Assembly (NCBI RefSeq): GCF_050433565.1
Contig: NZ_JBNPWZ010000001.1
Coordinates: forward strand, 620,001 to 684,000
Reading direction: 5' to 3'
Origin: Ornithinibacillus bavariensis
GTDB taxonomy: Bacteria > Bacillota > Bacilli > Bacillales > Amphibacillaceae
Length of the DNA stretch: 64,000 bases
Numbering within the stretch: position 1 is the first letter of the stretch; each line of letters opens with the position of its first letter. Positions 1 through 7,902 of this stretch are shown here, one piece after another. A program made the position numbers and the translations under genes. The notes under the pieces were generated by a model, which was given only the letters and a program-made list of their open reading frames with translations, was not told the origin of the DNA and did not search any database.

Positions 1-2
1 TC

Positions 3-56
3 GGAAGGATAAATATCTATGTAGGACCAGAAACAGGTGCTATAATCAAAAAGTAA
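3..56 (+). CDS. 3' end of a truncated gene (unknown)
   Basis: An open frame enters from the left edge and stops with TAA. The visible C-terminus is GRINIYVGPETGAIIKK. The YVGPETGxI(I)K ending resembles the last strand of PepSY-type or similar beta domains, but 17 residues are too few to assign a family. It is followed by the hairpin terminator at 107-131, which supports a real gene end. Confidence 0.4.
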   Translation, partial: GRINIYVGPETGAIIKK

Positions 57-106
57 TAAAATAAATACTAACAAATCTTAATATATAGTCGATGTACAAA
101 TAGATT

Positions 107-131
107 AGCCCTCTATGATGAGAGGGCTTTT
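107..131 (+). terminator. Rho-independent terminator
   Basis: The 8-bp stem AGCCCTCT/AGAGGGCT has a 6-nt loop and is followed by TTTT. It closes the partial gene at the left edge. Confidence 0.75.
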
Positions 132-167
132 AATTTGCAAATATATTATTATTTTTTTGAATAAAGT

Positions 168-197
168 GTTTACGACGTAAACGGAAAATAGTATAAT
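168..197 (+). promoter_or_regulatory. Sigma-A promoter with palindromic operator
   Basis: The -35 box TTTACG (169-174) and the -10 box TATAAT (192-197) are separated by 17 nt. The -35 box lies inside the perfect 7+1+7 inverted repeat GTTTACG-A-CGTAAAC (168-182), which looks like a repressor site. The promoter points at the tiny ORF starting at 223. The repressor is unknown; the HTH gene at 511 is one candidate, by inference only. Confidence 0.65.
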
Positions 198-222
198 TAA
201 ATTAAAGAAATGGAGATAGCGA

Positions 223-366
223 ATGGAAGTCATCATAATAATAACCGCAGTGAAAAACTTAGCGATTGCCACACTAAATCTAATCACTGCGGTTATACAG
301 AAAAACCAAAACGAAAGAAAAAGAAAAAATAAGAAGAAGGGGAGTTGCACCTCCCCTTCTTCTTAA
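223..366 (+). CDS. Tiny hydrophobic peptide, type I toxin-like
   Basis: The ORF encodes 47 residues. It begins MEVIIIITAVKNLAIATLNL, a single hydrophobic helix, and continues into a strongly basic tail (KNQNERKRKNKKKG) that reads into the terminator hairpin at 331-365. A short membrane helix with a charged tail, its own strong promoter and a terminator overlapping the 3' end is the usual design of Bacillus type I toxins such as TxpA or BsrG. Residues 7-11 and 21-25 are encoded by a perfect 13-bp inverted repeat (241-253 and 284-296). No clear ribosome site is visible beyond GGAG at 211-214. Toxicity is an inference; it could also be a structured RNA. Confidence 0.45.
   Translation: MEVIIIITAVKNLAIATLNLITAVIQKNQNERKRKNKKKGSCTSPSS
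241..296. repeat. 13-bp perfect inverted repeat inside the tiny ORF
   Basis: ATAACCGCAGTGA (241-253) and TCACTGCGGTTAT (284-296) are exact reverse complements separated by 30 nt. The transcript would fold into a long-range hairpin within the coding region. Confidence 0.85.
331..366. terminator. Strong bidirectional terminator
   Basis: A stem of about 14 bp (AAGAAGAAGGGGAG with CTCCCCTTCTTCTT) closes the unit from 169. On the minus strand it is followed by a T-rich run, so it could also end an antisense transcript coming from the right. Confidence 0.75.
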
Positions 367-416
367 ATTATAACATGATGACTTAATATATACCATAGAA
401 AATAAGGGGGGATAAA

Positions 417-509
417 ATGCTAACAGTAGCTATTATAATATCTGCAGTCGCCTTGGTAGTCTCTATTGCAGCACTTACTATCACGATTAAAAACAGAAAA
501 GAGGGATAG
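417..509 (+). CDS. 30-residue single-helix membrane peptide
   Basis: ATG is preceded by a run of six G (405-411, with a spacer of about 5). The product starts MLTVAIIISAVALVVSIAAL and ends KNRKEG, so it is almost entirely one hydrophobic helix with a basic C-terminus. Its stop overlaps the ribosome site of the HTH gene starting at 511, so the two are translationally linked. I do not recognise it. A phage-type or toxin-like membrane peptide is plausible. Confidence 0.45.
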   Translation: MLTVAIIISAVALVVSIAALTITIKNRKEG

Positions 510-510
510 A

Positions 511-720
511 ATGAACATTCCAAAGCTATACTCTAAGGCGGATTTAGCTACTAGGTGGGATGTATCCAGGCAAGTTGTAAAGAATTGGGAATTAAGGCAT
601 GAAGATTTTCCACCAGTGGTGATAAAGGTGCATAACGACTCATTACCTTTATACCTGGAAGATGACATTAAAAAATATGAACAAAATAGAAACCTCTTAA
701 AAAAAGCGGATCCAGAATGA
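511..720 (+). CDS. Small HTH DNA-binding protein (AlpA/phage type)
   Basis: The 69-residue product begins MNIPKLYSKADLATRWDVSR. SKADLATRWDVSRQVVKNWE has the form of a MerR/AlpA-like winged helix: helix, turn, recognition helix, then an Asp/Glu-rich DDIKKYEQNR. I chose ATG 511 because GAGGG lies 6 nt upstream; an in-frame start at 466 would overlap the preceding peptide gene. Proteins like this are common in phages and integrative elements as excisionase or regulatory factors. It probably controls the small unit around it, but no target is proven. Confidence 0.6.
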   Translation: MNIPKLYSKADLATRWDVSRQVVKNWELRHEDFPPVVIKVHNDSLPLYLEDDIKKYEQNRNLLKKADPE

Positions 721-735
721 TTCGCTTTTTTGTTG
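700..735. terminator. Convergent terminator
   Basis: AAAAAGCGGA...TTCGCTTTTTT forms an A/T-flanked hairpin between the plus-strand HTH gene and the minus-strand ORF at 751-891, and can serve both. Confidence 0.65.
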
Positions 736-750
736 TTCAAATTCAATTTC

Positions 751-891
751 TTAATCCCGCACTAGAGTATTTTCTAAGGCTTCATTTTTGTCTTCCTTTT
801 CCTCTTCCGGTTTTGTATCATACCAGACTTGCCCTGGTCGATGAAAAGGATTTAATAATTCATCTAACAGGACATCGTCTCCATAACTCAT
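751..891 (-). CDS. Small acidic protein, unknown
   Basis: A 46-residue minus-strand ORF starts at ATG 891 with GGAG 8 nt upstream. It begins MSYGDDVLLDELLNPFHRPG and ends in a Glu/Lys/Asp-rich tail. The good ribosome site, biased composition and shared terminator at 700-735 suggest a real gene. I do not recognise the family. Confidence 0.45.
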   Translation of the reverse strand: MSYGDDVLLDELLNPFHRPGQVWYDTKPEEEKEDKNEALENTLVRD

Positions 892-1330
892 TAATATTAC
901 TCCATTTCAGTTTTTTATAGGATACCAAAATGGACATGCTGAATTTATGGAAAGTTGTTAGTAAAAGTCTGTAAATATTATTTGAAATTAGAGTAAGCGC
1001 AGGAAACTTTCCTCAATCCATAACAAAAATAGCTAATAAATTTATAAATGATTGGAATAATCGATGTCAATTGAATTTTTAATTATTTACTATACAATCG
1101 GAAACTTCAACATATATAAATAGGTACTTCAATTAAAGTTATCATAATGTGTTTCGCTGTGGTGGTTTTGCAAAAAAATCTGTAGTCTATTGCTATTTTT
1201 GGTATATGTTAATGGATGATAAAACTTAATGGATTGCTAACAAAATTGCAAACACGATTTGAAAAGAACTAACATTTATTAGTAGATTAATAGATACAAA
1301 GTAATAATTATAGCGGTTTAAAATGTGGTG
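892..1330. other. No gene seen
   Basis: AT-rich DNA with stops in all frames. I see no convincing ORF or RNA here. Confidence 0.5.
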
Positions 1331-1393
1331 AAATAGGCTCGATTGGTTTCCGGTACCAGGTTTGCCTGGGGTTCGAATCCCTCTGGGCGCGTC
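1331..1393 (+). other. tRNA-like 3' fragment (possible att remnant)
   Basis: GGTTCGAATCC within GGGGTTCGAATCCC is a standard T arm. It is preceded by the hairpin CCAGG-TTTG-CCTGG, like the long variable arm of a class II (Ser/Leu) tRNA, and followed by an acceptor-like TCTGGGCGC. No matching 5' half or CCA is present, so this is not a functional tRNA. It is best read as the 3' piece of a tRNA left by a site-specific integration event. Confidence 0.4.
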
Positions 1394-1407
1394 GTTGAAG
1401 TCAAATG

Positions 1408-1447
1408 TAGCAAGGGTTAGAAAGTGATTTCTTCCCTTGCTATTTTT
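1408..1447 (+). terminator. Rho-independent terminator
   Basis: TAGCAAGGG...CCCTTGCTA, with an inner AGAAA/TTTCT, is followed by TTTTTC. It directly follows the tRNA-like fragment. Confidence 0.75.
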
Positions 1448-1607
1448 CTGCAAAAATACCCAATTGCAAACCTTTGGGTTCCGAAATAAACCAATTTATT
1501 TCAGAAGGAAGTCAAGATTTAATCCACACCGTGTAGGGTGTACTTATATATAATCCAGCAGGATTTTTGCTACCCTTGTCGAAATATGTAGACAGGGGGT
1601 GATTTAT

Positions 1608-1805
1608 TTGACGTTTACTAGAGTTGTATATGCTGAAAATACTTATGACCTTGAAGAAGAAATGAATAAGGTTATTTCCAACGAAACTAAAAATGCTGTT
1701 ACTTTAAAAGACATTAAGTTCAACTCCGTTTTTCAAGGAGGATCTTTCGGTTCAGAAAAAATATTTAATACTGCCATATTAATTTTTGAGAAGAAAAAAA
1801 TTTAG
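1608..1805 (+). CDS. Cse60-like (DUF2758) small sporulation protein
   Basis: The product is 65 residues from TTG 1608, with AGGGGGTGAT just upstream; GTG 1599 is an alternative start. Features are an acidic DLEEEMNKVI segment, an alternating beta stretch around LKDIKFNSV, and an end of NTAILIFEKKK. This order (acidic helix, DIKFS-like strand, C-terminal hydrophobic I-L-I-F/Y-E strand) matches the small Cse60 sporulation proteins of Bacillus. The assignment is from memory of the family pattern. Confidence 0.45.
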   Translation: MTFTRVVYAENTYDLEEEMNKVISNETKNAVTLKDIKFNSVFQGGSFGSEKIFNTAILIFEKKKI

Positions 1806-2315
1806 TTAAAATGGGGACATAGAACTTCCCTAACTCAGTGTGAAAATTATACTGTATTTTATGCTGAAAAAGCACTTAGGGGATTGAACATGAAAAAGAA
1901 GAAATTGGAATCTTAATATCAAACGGTAGAGAATTCTTGAACTCTTCTAGCAGTGATTAATTAGTATTGTATATTCAGAAGTAATATTACTATCCTAGGA
2001 TATTTCATTTATTGAAACAGATTGAAAAAAATAACTTCAATATCATCTCTCCGACCTCAAGTATATTGTTATAGAAGATTGTTTATTGGTGAAATTTTGT
2101 AGTTATTCCATAGAAATGCTTTATTAACCAAAGAGACTGCTCCAAAAATAAAATAAGCTTTTGAAGACAGTCTCTTTATTAAATTTTATGCACTTAGGAG
2201 AATGACTATAGATATTGATTAGCAAATAGAACATTGTTAATTGGAGTATTACGTAAAATAATACTTTTCTATTCGATACTAACTAAAGCTATGTAAGGTT
2301 TATATTCAACTAATA
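1806..2315. other. Intergenic, one terminator
   Basis: There is no supported gene. A hairpin AAAGAGACTG (2130-2139) / CAGTCTCTTT (2168-2177), with an inner TCCAAAA/TTTTG pairing and a T-rich tail, is a typical terminator. Confidence 0.55.
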
Positions 2316-2902
2316 CTACCAAAATTTAAATAATTCTTTTTGCTCTTCCCTACTTTCAAGTTGCAGCGGATGATATTCCTCCCTTATGAATAAAATCCCA
2401 TTATCTGTTTCAAACAACATTAGTAATAATGGGCTCCGCTCAAGGTTAACCAAGTGTTTCCATTCTACCTCAAAAAAAATTTGACTCATCTAGTAAATAG
2501 ATTGGAACATTTTTAACGATAGTTTTGGAAGTTGCTAGTCCCACTTAATTCATAGCCATTTTGGCAGTCCTGACAAATATTAGATGTTATAGGAATCATA
2601 TGCAGCTTCAGTAAAAATCCGTCAATTTCAGCACTATTTAGTAGAGTTGTATAAATAGTTGGTGCTGTGAGAGTTTCTTTTAACATCTTATTTTCCTGAT
2701 CACTAACTGAAATTTGCTGTTTTATTTCTTGATTCTCTTTTTCAGTACTAGTTAATTCCTGAACTCTTTTTTTAGTGTTTCAAATTCCTTGTTTGCCTCT
2801 ACTATTGCAGAGGTATCTTCCTGTTTTAGGTTTTAATACAATAACAGTTATTAATCCAAAGGAAAGGAATATTATTATGCTTATGCAGGTCTTACTTTTC
2901 AT
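2316..2902 (-). pseudogene. Decayed membrane/coiled-coil protein gene
   Basis: A minus-strand reading starts at ATG 2902 with a hydrophobic N-terminus (SIIIFLSFGLITVIVL), then loses frame. It continues in another frame as a coiled coil (FETLKKRVQELTSTEKENQE) and further on as NGILFIREEYHPLQLESREE, ending ELFKFW at the TAG at 2316. At least two frameshifts and internal stops separate the pieces. The start overlaps the end of the membrane gene at 2892-3206, so the pair was once translationally coupled. The ancestral function is unknown. Confidence 0.6.
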
Positions 2903-3206
2903 GTTTTTTCCACTTGGTATAGTTATAAATCAATTGTATTAGAAAAAGAATTAAGAAGAAAACTGAAACAATAAGAGTTTCCTTAAAATCGAAACTAGCC
3001 AATAAGTTTATAGCGAAAATTAAAATAACTAGCACTGGAAACAACCATAGGGTTCGAATCATTTTCCTTCTATATGTCAATCTATCGTAAAAAAATACAA
3101 AACCACTATCTTTCTTTTCTTTGTTCTTGAAAATTAACGAAAAAATTAAAGAAACAATAAGTCCTACTATAAGTGATAAAATGATAATTTCATATGGTAT
3201 AGACAC
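2892..3206 (-). CDS. Small three-helix membrane protein
   Basis: The product has 104 residues and starts with GTG behind GGGGGGAT. Three hydrophobic segments are visible at about residues 5-26, 51-70 and 76-94, with charged loops between. I do not recognise a family. It overlaps the start of the decayed gene downstream on the same strand, which implies a former two-gene operon. Confidence 0.55.
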   Translation of the reverse strand: MSIPYEIIILSLIVGLIVSLIFSLIFKNKEKKDSGFVFFYDRLTYRRKMIRTLWLFPVLVILIFAINLLASFDFKETLIVSVFFLILFLIQLIYNYTKWKKHEK

Positions 3207-3752
3207 AATAATCCCCCCAATTTAAACTATCCTTATCTATTAATACGAACAAATATGTATAAAGTTTCCCCCTATATTTATTTAAGAACATTATCATAAT
3301 CGTATGAAATTAAGTAAAGCCTCGTCTGAGGTAATAGGTTCTGGAGCTTTTCTACTTTAGGAAAAATTAGAAAAGTTCTTATGGAGTTTTAGAGGTGAAC
3401 TTTCCCAATTTGTAAATAAAGGTGTTTCGTATAATAAAGACGATAGTAGTAGATGAATAGAGAAGTAGTCTTAGAAAAAGTAAAAGAAATAATATTAAAA
3501 GATTTTTAAGTGATTGATTTTTTCTTCTTAGGTCTGCATGTACAGATAGACTAAAAGCTACCTTTATAGTTAGGATTTAAAAAATTGCATTTTTACCTTT
3601 TTGGAGTTCGAACTAATTTGAGGAGCATTATTCATTTACCAAAAAATCGTTATTATTCAGTAGTGATTTTAGTAAATCAATCAGACTGATTCATTTTCTA
3701 GATCAAATTAGAGATGAACACTTTTAATATCTTAGTGGTATATGCTTTATAT
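3207..3752. other. No gene seen
   Basis: AT-rich sequence with short broken frames on both strands. Nothing can be identified. Confidence 0.5.
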
Positions 3753-4181
3753 TTAGCCTTTTGCTGAACTGATTTTCATAAAAAGCAGTCCAATAATAAT
3801 TATAATAATCCCAGTGACGTCAAATAGAATGTCGTATAAAAATTGATTTGGACCTGGTTTCACATGGTGTATTTGTAGAATATGGTGGTTTAAGATACCT
3901 TCTATAAAATTAAATATACCTGCACCAAGAAATAATCCACTTAAAAAGGTAAAGTTATTATTTTTTGAATCTGATGGATCACTTTTCCATAAGATAACTG
4001 CACCAATAAAAATAACAATTGTAACAATTAAATGAAACAGGCCATCACTGACTATTTGGTTAAACCTATTCGTGTGCATATAAATACTATGCCATTGTAA
4101 AATTTGGTGGAAAACAATACCATCCATCATTCCGATTGTTCCAATTCCTAGAAGGAAAGATCCAACAAACGTTGAACGCAT
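3753..4181 (-). CDS. DUF2243 membrane protein
   Basis: The product has 142 residues in four hydrophobic segments. GMMDGIVFHQILQWH near residue 17 and its internal echo FIEGILNHHILQIHH near residue 91 show a duplicated two-helix unit. The repeated D/EG-I-x-x-H-x-I-L-Q pattern is the signature of DUF2243. In related bacteria this family often precedes a caa3-oxidase assembly factor (CtaG), but none is intact here. The conserved His residues suggest metal or haem binding, an inference. The start is ATG 4181. Confidence 0.75.
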   Translation of the reverse strand: MRSTFVGSFLLGIGTIGMMDGIVFHQILQWHSIYMHTNRFNQIVSDGLFHLIVTIVIFIGAVILWKSDPSDSKNNNFTFLSGLFLGAGIFNFIEGILNHHILQIHHVKPGPNQFLYDILFDVTGIIIIIIGLLFMKISSAKG

Positions 4182-4740
4182 AATAGAAAACTCCTTTGTT
4201 TATTCTTTATTAAAATAATTGACATAAAAGTAAGGGTTTATAAGCTTTCATTAAAAATGAAAGAAGCAATTAAAATATATATGAATTATTGAATCGCCCT
4301 CGATGCGGTACTTTTTCCTCTTAGAAAGTGCAGAGAAACACTCCTTTTATGTCTATGTTGATGCCTTTTAAGATAATGCTTAAATAACCTTTTTGTAGGA
4401 ACATGGAGAAACAAAGTAATACATATCAGGGCAAAGGTAAGTGGGATGAGTTTGGAGTAGGAGAAGAGTTTTAAATAAAAGAGGACCTCCAATATCGAAA
4501 TTCTGCTAAATATATTAATGGCAACTTTAGAGTGCTGTTTATTCTAGAAAAGCCAGGATCACTGAAAACCACTTGCTCATTTACTTCTTGTAAAATTTAT
4601 GTACCCTATTCCATTTAAATTAATTTTATTAATACAAGTAAGTAATATCACTAGTAGCTACCCAGCTTTTCTAATTTATTATCCTTAAAGGACTAAACCT
4701 ATGATTAAAAATTATCTATAGATTAGGTTAAAACTACAGG
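4182..4740. other. No supported gene
   Basis: A 68-codon minus-strand frame (4286-4492) has one hydrophobic stretch and a basic tail, but only a TTG start and no family resemblance. I treat the region as non-coding or decayed. Confidence 0.45.
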
Positions 4741-5241
4741 CTATTTCTGTAAAGAACTACAATAAACTCGCTGGATTAATTTTAGATAGAGAATACATAA
4801 CGATAGCACAGAAAAATAAACAATAAAGGAATATAGCAAATTCCATCTAATATAAATAAATACGTTGAATAATGAAGCGATCCATTCCGAGAAAACTAGT
4901 AAAATTGACCATAGAAATATATAGAGAATGGTGAACATACCTTTTAACTTCCAACTAGCTAAGAAATTCACAAAAAAATAACCAATTAACGGGTATGCTA
5001 TTTCCAGACATAGCCAGTCAAATAAATCTTGCTTGAACGTATCTAAAGCAAGATAATGTTGAAACTTAATACCTACAACATAATCGGTCCATTTTCCTAT
5101 CGTAGCAAAATAAATTAATACTGCTACAATCACAGCTGAAGATAGAACATTACGAAAAATAATTAATCCCAAAGTTAATAAAAAAAGAGCCATGATGACA
5201 AACCACTCATTTTCATCAAAATGGATAGGAAGGAATAACAT
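4741..5241 (-). CDS. CBO0543-type membrane protein
   Basis: The product is a 166-residue polytopic protein with about five hydrophobic segments. The spacing with aromatic residues and a WxxEIxYPLIGYFF-like stretch near residue 80 fits the poorly characterised CBO0543 family of Bacillaceae. It lies 7 nt downstream of a similar-sized membrane gene (5249-5707), so the two form an operon. The function is unknown. Confidence 0.6.
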   Translation of the reverse strand: MLFLPIHFDENEWFVIMALFLLTLGLIIFRNVLSSAVIVAVLIYFATIGKWTDYVVGIKFQHYLALDTFKQDLFDWLCLEIAYPLIGYFFVNFLASWKLKGMFTILYIFLWSILLVFSEWIASLFNVFIYIRWNLLYSFIVYFSVLSLCILYLKLIQRVYCSSLQK

Positions 5242-5248
5242 AATCTAT

Positions 5249-5707
5249 TTAAACTCCCTTCAATAGTGAATAGAAAAAACTTCGAAATATATATGCAATA
5301 AGAAGTACGGAAGTCCAAACGATAAGTGAGTCCCATATTGACATTTGGTAGTGCTCAATTATTCCTACGACATCAGCAAGATATTCTATAAGAATGAGCA
5401 AAAAAGGGCTTATTATGATAAACAAATATTTCCAAACTAGTGTACGAATGGATAAAATAATCCCAAGCATACAAGTTATGAGTGCGGGCATCATTGCTGC
5501 TGAAACTAATACAAATGAAATAAATTCTTCCATTCTATCTGAAGTTTTTATATGGTTAAGGTTTAAACCCCACATACTATACACATTATTTACGATGTTA
5601 GAGATAAACACTATTAGTACAATTACTTCAATTTTATGGAGACTTTTTGTGCGAAACGCGAGAATAGTTAATAGTACAGTTAGTAAAAGGGCTATGGAGA
5701 GTATCAT
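5249..5707 (-). CDS. Polytopic membrane protein, partner of CBO0543-type gene
   Basis: The product has 152 residues with about five hydrophobic helices (near 1-18, 26-43, 65-85, 90-110 and 125-145). It is the first gene of the pair with 4741-5241, separated by 7 nt. Such pairs of small integral membrane genes recur in Bacillaceae without known function. The start is ATG 5707. Confidence 0.6.
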   Translation of the reverse strand: MILSIALLLTVLLTILAFRTKSLHKIEVIVLIVFISNIVNNVYSMWGLNLNHIKTSDRMEEFISFVLVSAAMMPALITCMLGIILSIRTLVWKYLFIIISPFLLILIEYLADVVGIIEHYQMSIWDSLIVWTSVLLIAYIFRSFFYSLLKGV

Positions 5708-5991
5708 TTAAAATACCTCATCTTTGGAACTTTTATTTTCTTTATATTTTCCAAACTTAAGGATTTAATTCTTTTACTACTTATTATTGCAAAGAAATTA
5801 ATGCAATCTATTTTTTTCAAATATATAAAAGAGCGTTGGAATATATTTCTTCATTGCAAGGAAATAGGTGAACCAAGTAAAGAAACAATAGTTATCCTAA
5901 GAAATGTGATTTGGGCTATAGCGAGGTGTGGTAAGAATTGTTTGAAAATACGAAGAAGAAGCGAGCGTCATTAAATTAATGACGCTAAAGT
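5708..5991. other. Intergenic with inverted repeats
   Basis: GCGTCATT-AAATT-AATGACGC lies at about 5967-5987, nested inside an outer AGAAGAAGC/GCTTCTTCT pairing whose right arm is the 3' end of the gene at 5992. It probably acts as the transcription end for that minus-strand gene. Confidence 0.5.
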
Positions 5992-6273
5992 TTAGCTTCT
6001 TCTACGGTTATTTGACGGTATATTATATAATTTTGGTGAACTCGCGTCATTGTTATATTTTATAGGTCTTCTCTCTTTTCTCTCCATCAAAGAATCGAAT
6101 TTTCTTATTGCTAAATCGAATTCTTTACTATTTAGACGATTAGTGGCATAAAGAGAACATAACATAGCATAAGCAATTGCAGTTGTATCAATGTCTATTG
6201 TGATATCGACATCAGAATTACCGCTTTTTCCAACAGTTGCGTTATCTTCATGTTTAATAAACCGATCATGCAT
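5992..6273 (-). CDS. Small protein, unknown (possibly spore-associated)
   Basis: The product has 93 residues. ATG 6273 follows AAAGGAG. The N-terminal third holds an alternating Asp/Ile stretch, DVDITIDIDTTAIAYAM, followed by a helical segment (NSKEFDLAIRKFDSLMERKE) and a polar, basic C-terminus ending NNRRRS. I do not recognise it. It lies downstream of the low-complexity gene 6341-6682, with a terminator between them, so it may have its own promoter. The partnership with that gene is inferred only from proximity. Confidence 0.55.
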   Translation of the reverse strand: MHDRFIKHEDNATVGKSGNSDVDITIDIDTTAIAYAMLCSLYATNRLNSKEFDLAIRKFDSLMERKERRPIKYNNDASSPKLYNIPSNNRRRS

Positions 6274-6289
6274 GCAAATCTTCTCCTTT

Positions 6290-6330
6290 GCTTAAAAATA
6301 GAAGGATACTAGCCGGAGCTAATATCCTTC
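6290..6330 (-). terminator. Strong terminator (minus strand)
   Basis: GAAGGATACTAGC-CGGA-GCTAATATCCTTC (6301-6330) has a near-perfect 13-bp stem. Read on the minus strand it is followed by TATTTTTAAG. It ends the transcript of the 6341-6682 gene. Confidence 0.8.
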
Positions 6331-6340
6331 CAATGCGGAA

Positions 6341-6682
6341 TTAGTCTCGGTCCCTCTCGTGCCTACGTTCCCTCTCACGCTCGCTCTCTCTCTGTCTCTG
6401 CCTCTGATTCTGCTCCTGATCTTGGTCTTGTTCTGCTTCGGCTCTTGACCTAACTCTTGAGCGTGATTCACTATCTACTCTTACATCCAGATCAACTCGG
6501 GCGTTACCACTTCTAATTACTTTTGCAATATTGGTATTTTTGTCTCGAACATCAATATCATTATCATTGTCGAGATCGTTATCCAACCTTGCATCTAGTT
6601 CATTTTCTACTCTATTTTCTACTTCATTTCTGGAGCGTGATGGATTAGTATCGAAATCATTGTTTCTCCATACTCTACTCAT
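6341..6682 (-). CDS. Low-complexity charged protein (Asp/Asn then Arg/Glu/Gln)
   Basis: The product has 114 residues from ATG 6682, with AAAGGAGGTGA 8 nt upstream; GTG 6691 lies inside that ribosome site and is unlikely. It opens MSRVWRNNDFDTNPSRSRNE. The middle has repeated Asp/Asn/Val patterns (ENELDARLDNDLDNDNDIDV), then alternating V-D strands. The last 45 residues are nearly all R, E, Q, D and S. No family is recognised. The organisation resembles coat or matrix proteins of spores, an inference. Confidence 0.6.
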   Translation of the reverse strand: MSRVWRNNDFDTNPSRSRNEVENRVENELDARLDNDLDNDNDIDVRDKNTNIAKVIRSGNARVDLDVRVDSESRSRVRSRAEAEQDQDQEQNQRQRQRESERERERRHERDRD

Positions 6683-7307
6683 CCATATCACCTCCTTTCC
6701 TATTCACTTATTAGTTAAAGTATTCAAAAGTCATCATATTGGCTGGTTATATATTCTACTAAATTAGCATATTTTTTGTATTATCTATGGGAAGAAAGAT
6801 GTCTATTTTATTGAGTTCTTTCTAATTCATATCATCTGAGATTGTAAAAGGATGGACTGGGAACAGCGATATGTATTATTTGAAGAAAAAGATGTAAAAA
6901 GTTAATCGGAAAATCAAGGATGTAGTTGTTAAACGAAAAGCATGATGTAGAGGATTAGGAATGGAAACTATGTGCATGTGGGAAATCATGTATGTATTGA
7001 AATAATTTCCTAAATTTGCTGTTCACTCTGGTTAGGGAAATTATCGTTATTCGTAAAATAACCAAATAACTGTTCATATCACAAGTTTTCAAAAGTTTTT
7101 TATAAAAAATAACAGCAAGGACTTTACCTTGCTGTCATCATGTATTTCATTACATATTAAAATCATAAAAAATAGGCATGAGTATTAGTTTCAATCATAA
7201 GTTACTGATTAAAAGTAAAAAATAAATTCAGTGTTAAATTTTTTTCTACATTTGTTCTTGTTTTTTTAAGAATTTATGATTTGTAGATTATCAAGTTATA
7301 AATGTAC
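6683..7307. other. Intergenic; terminator for the PH-domain gene
   Basis: No gene is seen from 6700 to 7100. AACAGCAAGG (7111-7120) / CCTTGCTGTC forms a hairpin that on the minus strand is followed by TTATTTTTTAT, a good terminator for the gene at 7308-7685. Confidence 0.6.
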
Positions 7308-7685
7308 TTATTTACATACAGTTGCTAATACTTTTTGAACATCATAAATGCTTTTATCTTTTTTAAATTGCTTCTGTATAGCTGGAAGCTCCGCACCTGA
7401 AATCCAAATTTTTAACTCAGCATCTAAGTCAAAATGTCCTGCGGATTCCACACTGAAGTGGGAAATGCTTTTGTATGGTATAGAGTGATATTCTGTCTTT
7501 TTACCGGTTAGCCCTTGCTTATCCACCAATATCAGCCTGCTATCTGTAAATACAATTAAATCTCTTATTAATTTGAAAGCTACATCGATTTCTTCTCCAT
7601 TTGCAAGTAAGTCACCAATTTCTTTTTGTACTTCCTCTTTCTTGACTGTTGATGCATTACCCATGATTCCACTTAGAAAACCCAT
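7308..7685 (-). CDS. Bacterial PH-domain protein
   Basis: The product has 125 residues from ATG 7685 with AAAGGAGG upstream; the longer frame to 7745 has no ribosome site. It begins MGFLSGIMGNASTVKKEEVQ. The rest is a single beta-rich domain with FTDSRLILVDKQGLTGKKTE (a typical bPH strand-turn) and a Ser/Tyr-rich IPYKSISHFSVESAG. This start, length and core are typical of the bacterial PH-domain family (bPH) in Bacillus. The function is unknown; such domains are cytosolic oligomers. Confidence 0.8.
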   Translation of the reverse strand: MGFLSGIMGNASTVKKEEVQKEIGDLLANGEEIDVAFKLIRDLIVFTDSRLILVDKQGLTGKKTEYHSIPYKSISHFSVESAGHFDLDAELKIWISGAELPAIQKQFKKDKSIYDVQKVLATVCK

Positions 7686-7902
7686 TGTTATTCCTCCTTT
7701 AATCCAATTTGAAACCTTAGTATATTTACAAGATATCTTAAACAATTAGGTGATTATTGAATATTTCAACTTCTATTTATATATTAGGGATATTATTCAA
7801 ATATTGCAAGAAGATCATAACGGAAAGGACTAACCATCAAAATTGCTTAAGTACGAGCTACTTTTGTATACTAGCACTAGATAACTAAAGTAGGTGATTA
7901 AA

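Noticed and set aside
105..350. Minus-strand hydrophobic ORF of 81 codons
   Set aside because: It is the shadow of the small toxin-like unit and its terminators on the plus strand, with no ribosome site.
717..920. Plus-strand ORF of 67 codons
   Set aside because: It lies opposite the better-supported minus-strand gene at 751-891 and begins in a terminator stem.
1226..1453. Minus-strand ORF containing PRGIRTPGKPGTGN
   Set aside because: This peptide is the typical false translation of a tRNA T-arm region; the tRNA-like fragment on the plus strand explains it.
4286..4492. Minus-strand 68-codon ORF upstream of the DUF2243 gene, considered as a CtaG remnant
   Set aside because: It has only a TTG start, and none of the CtaG motifs could be recognised.
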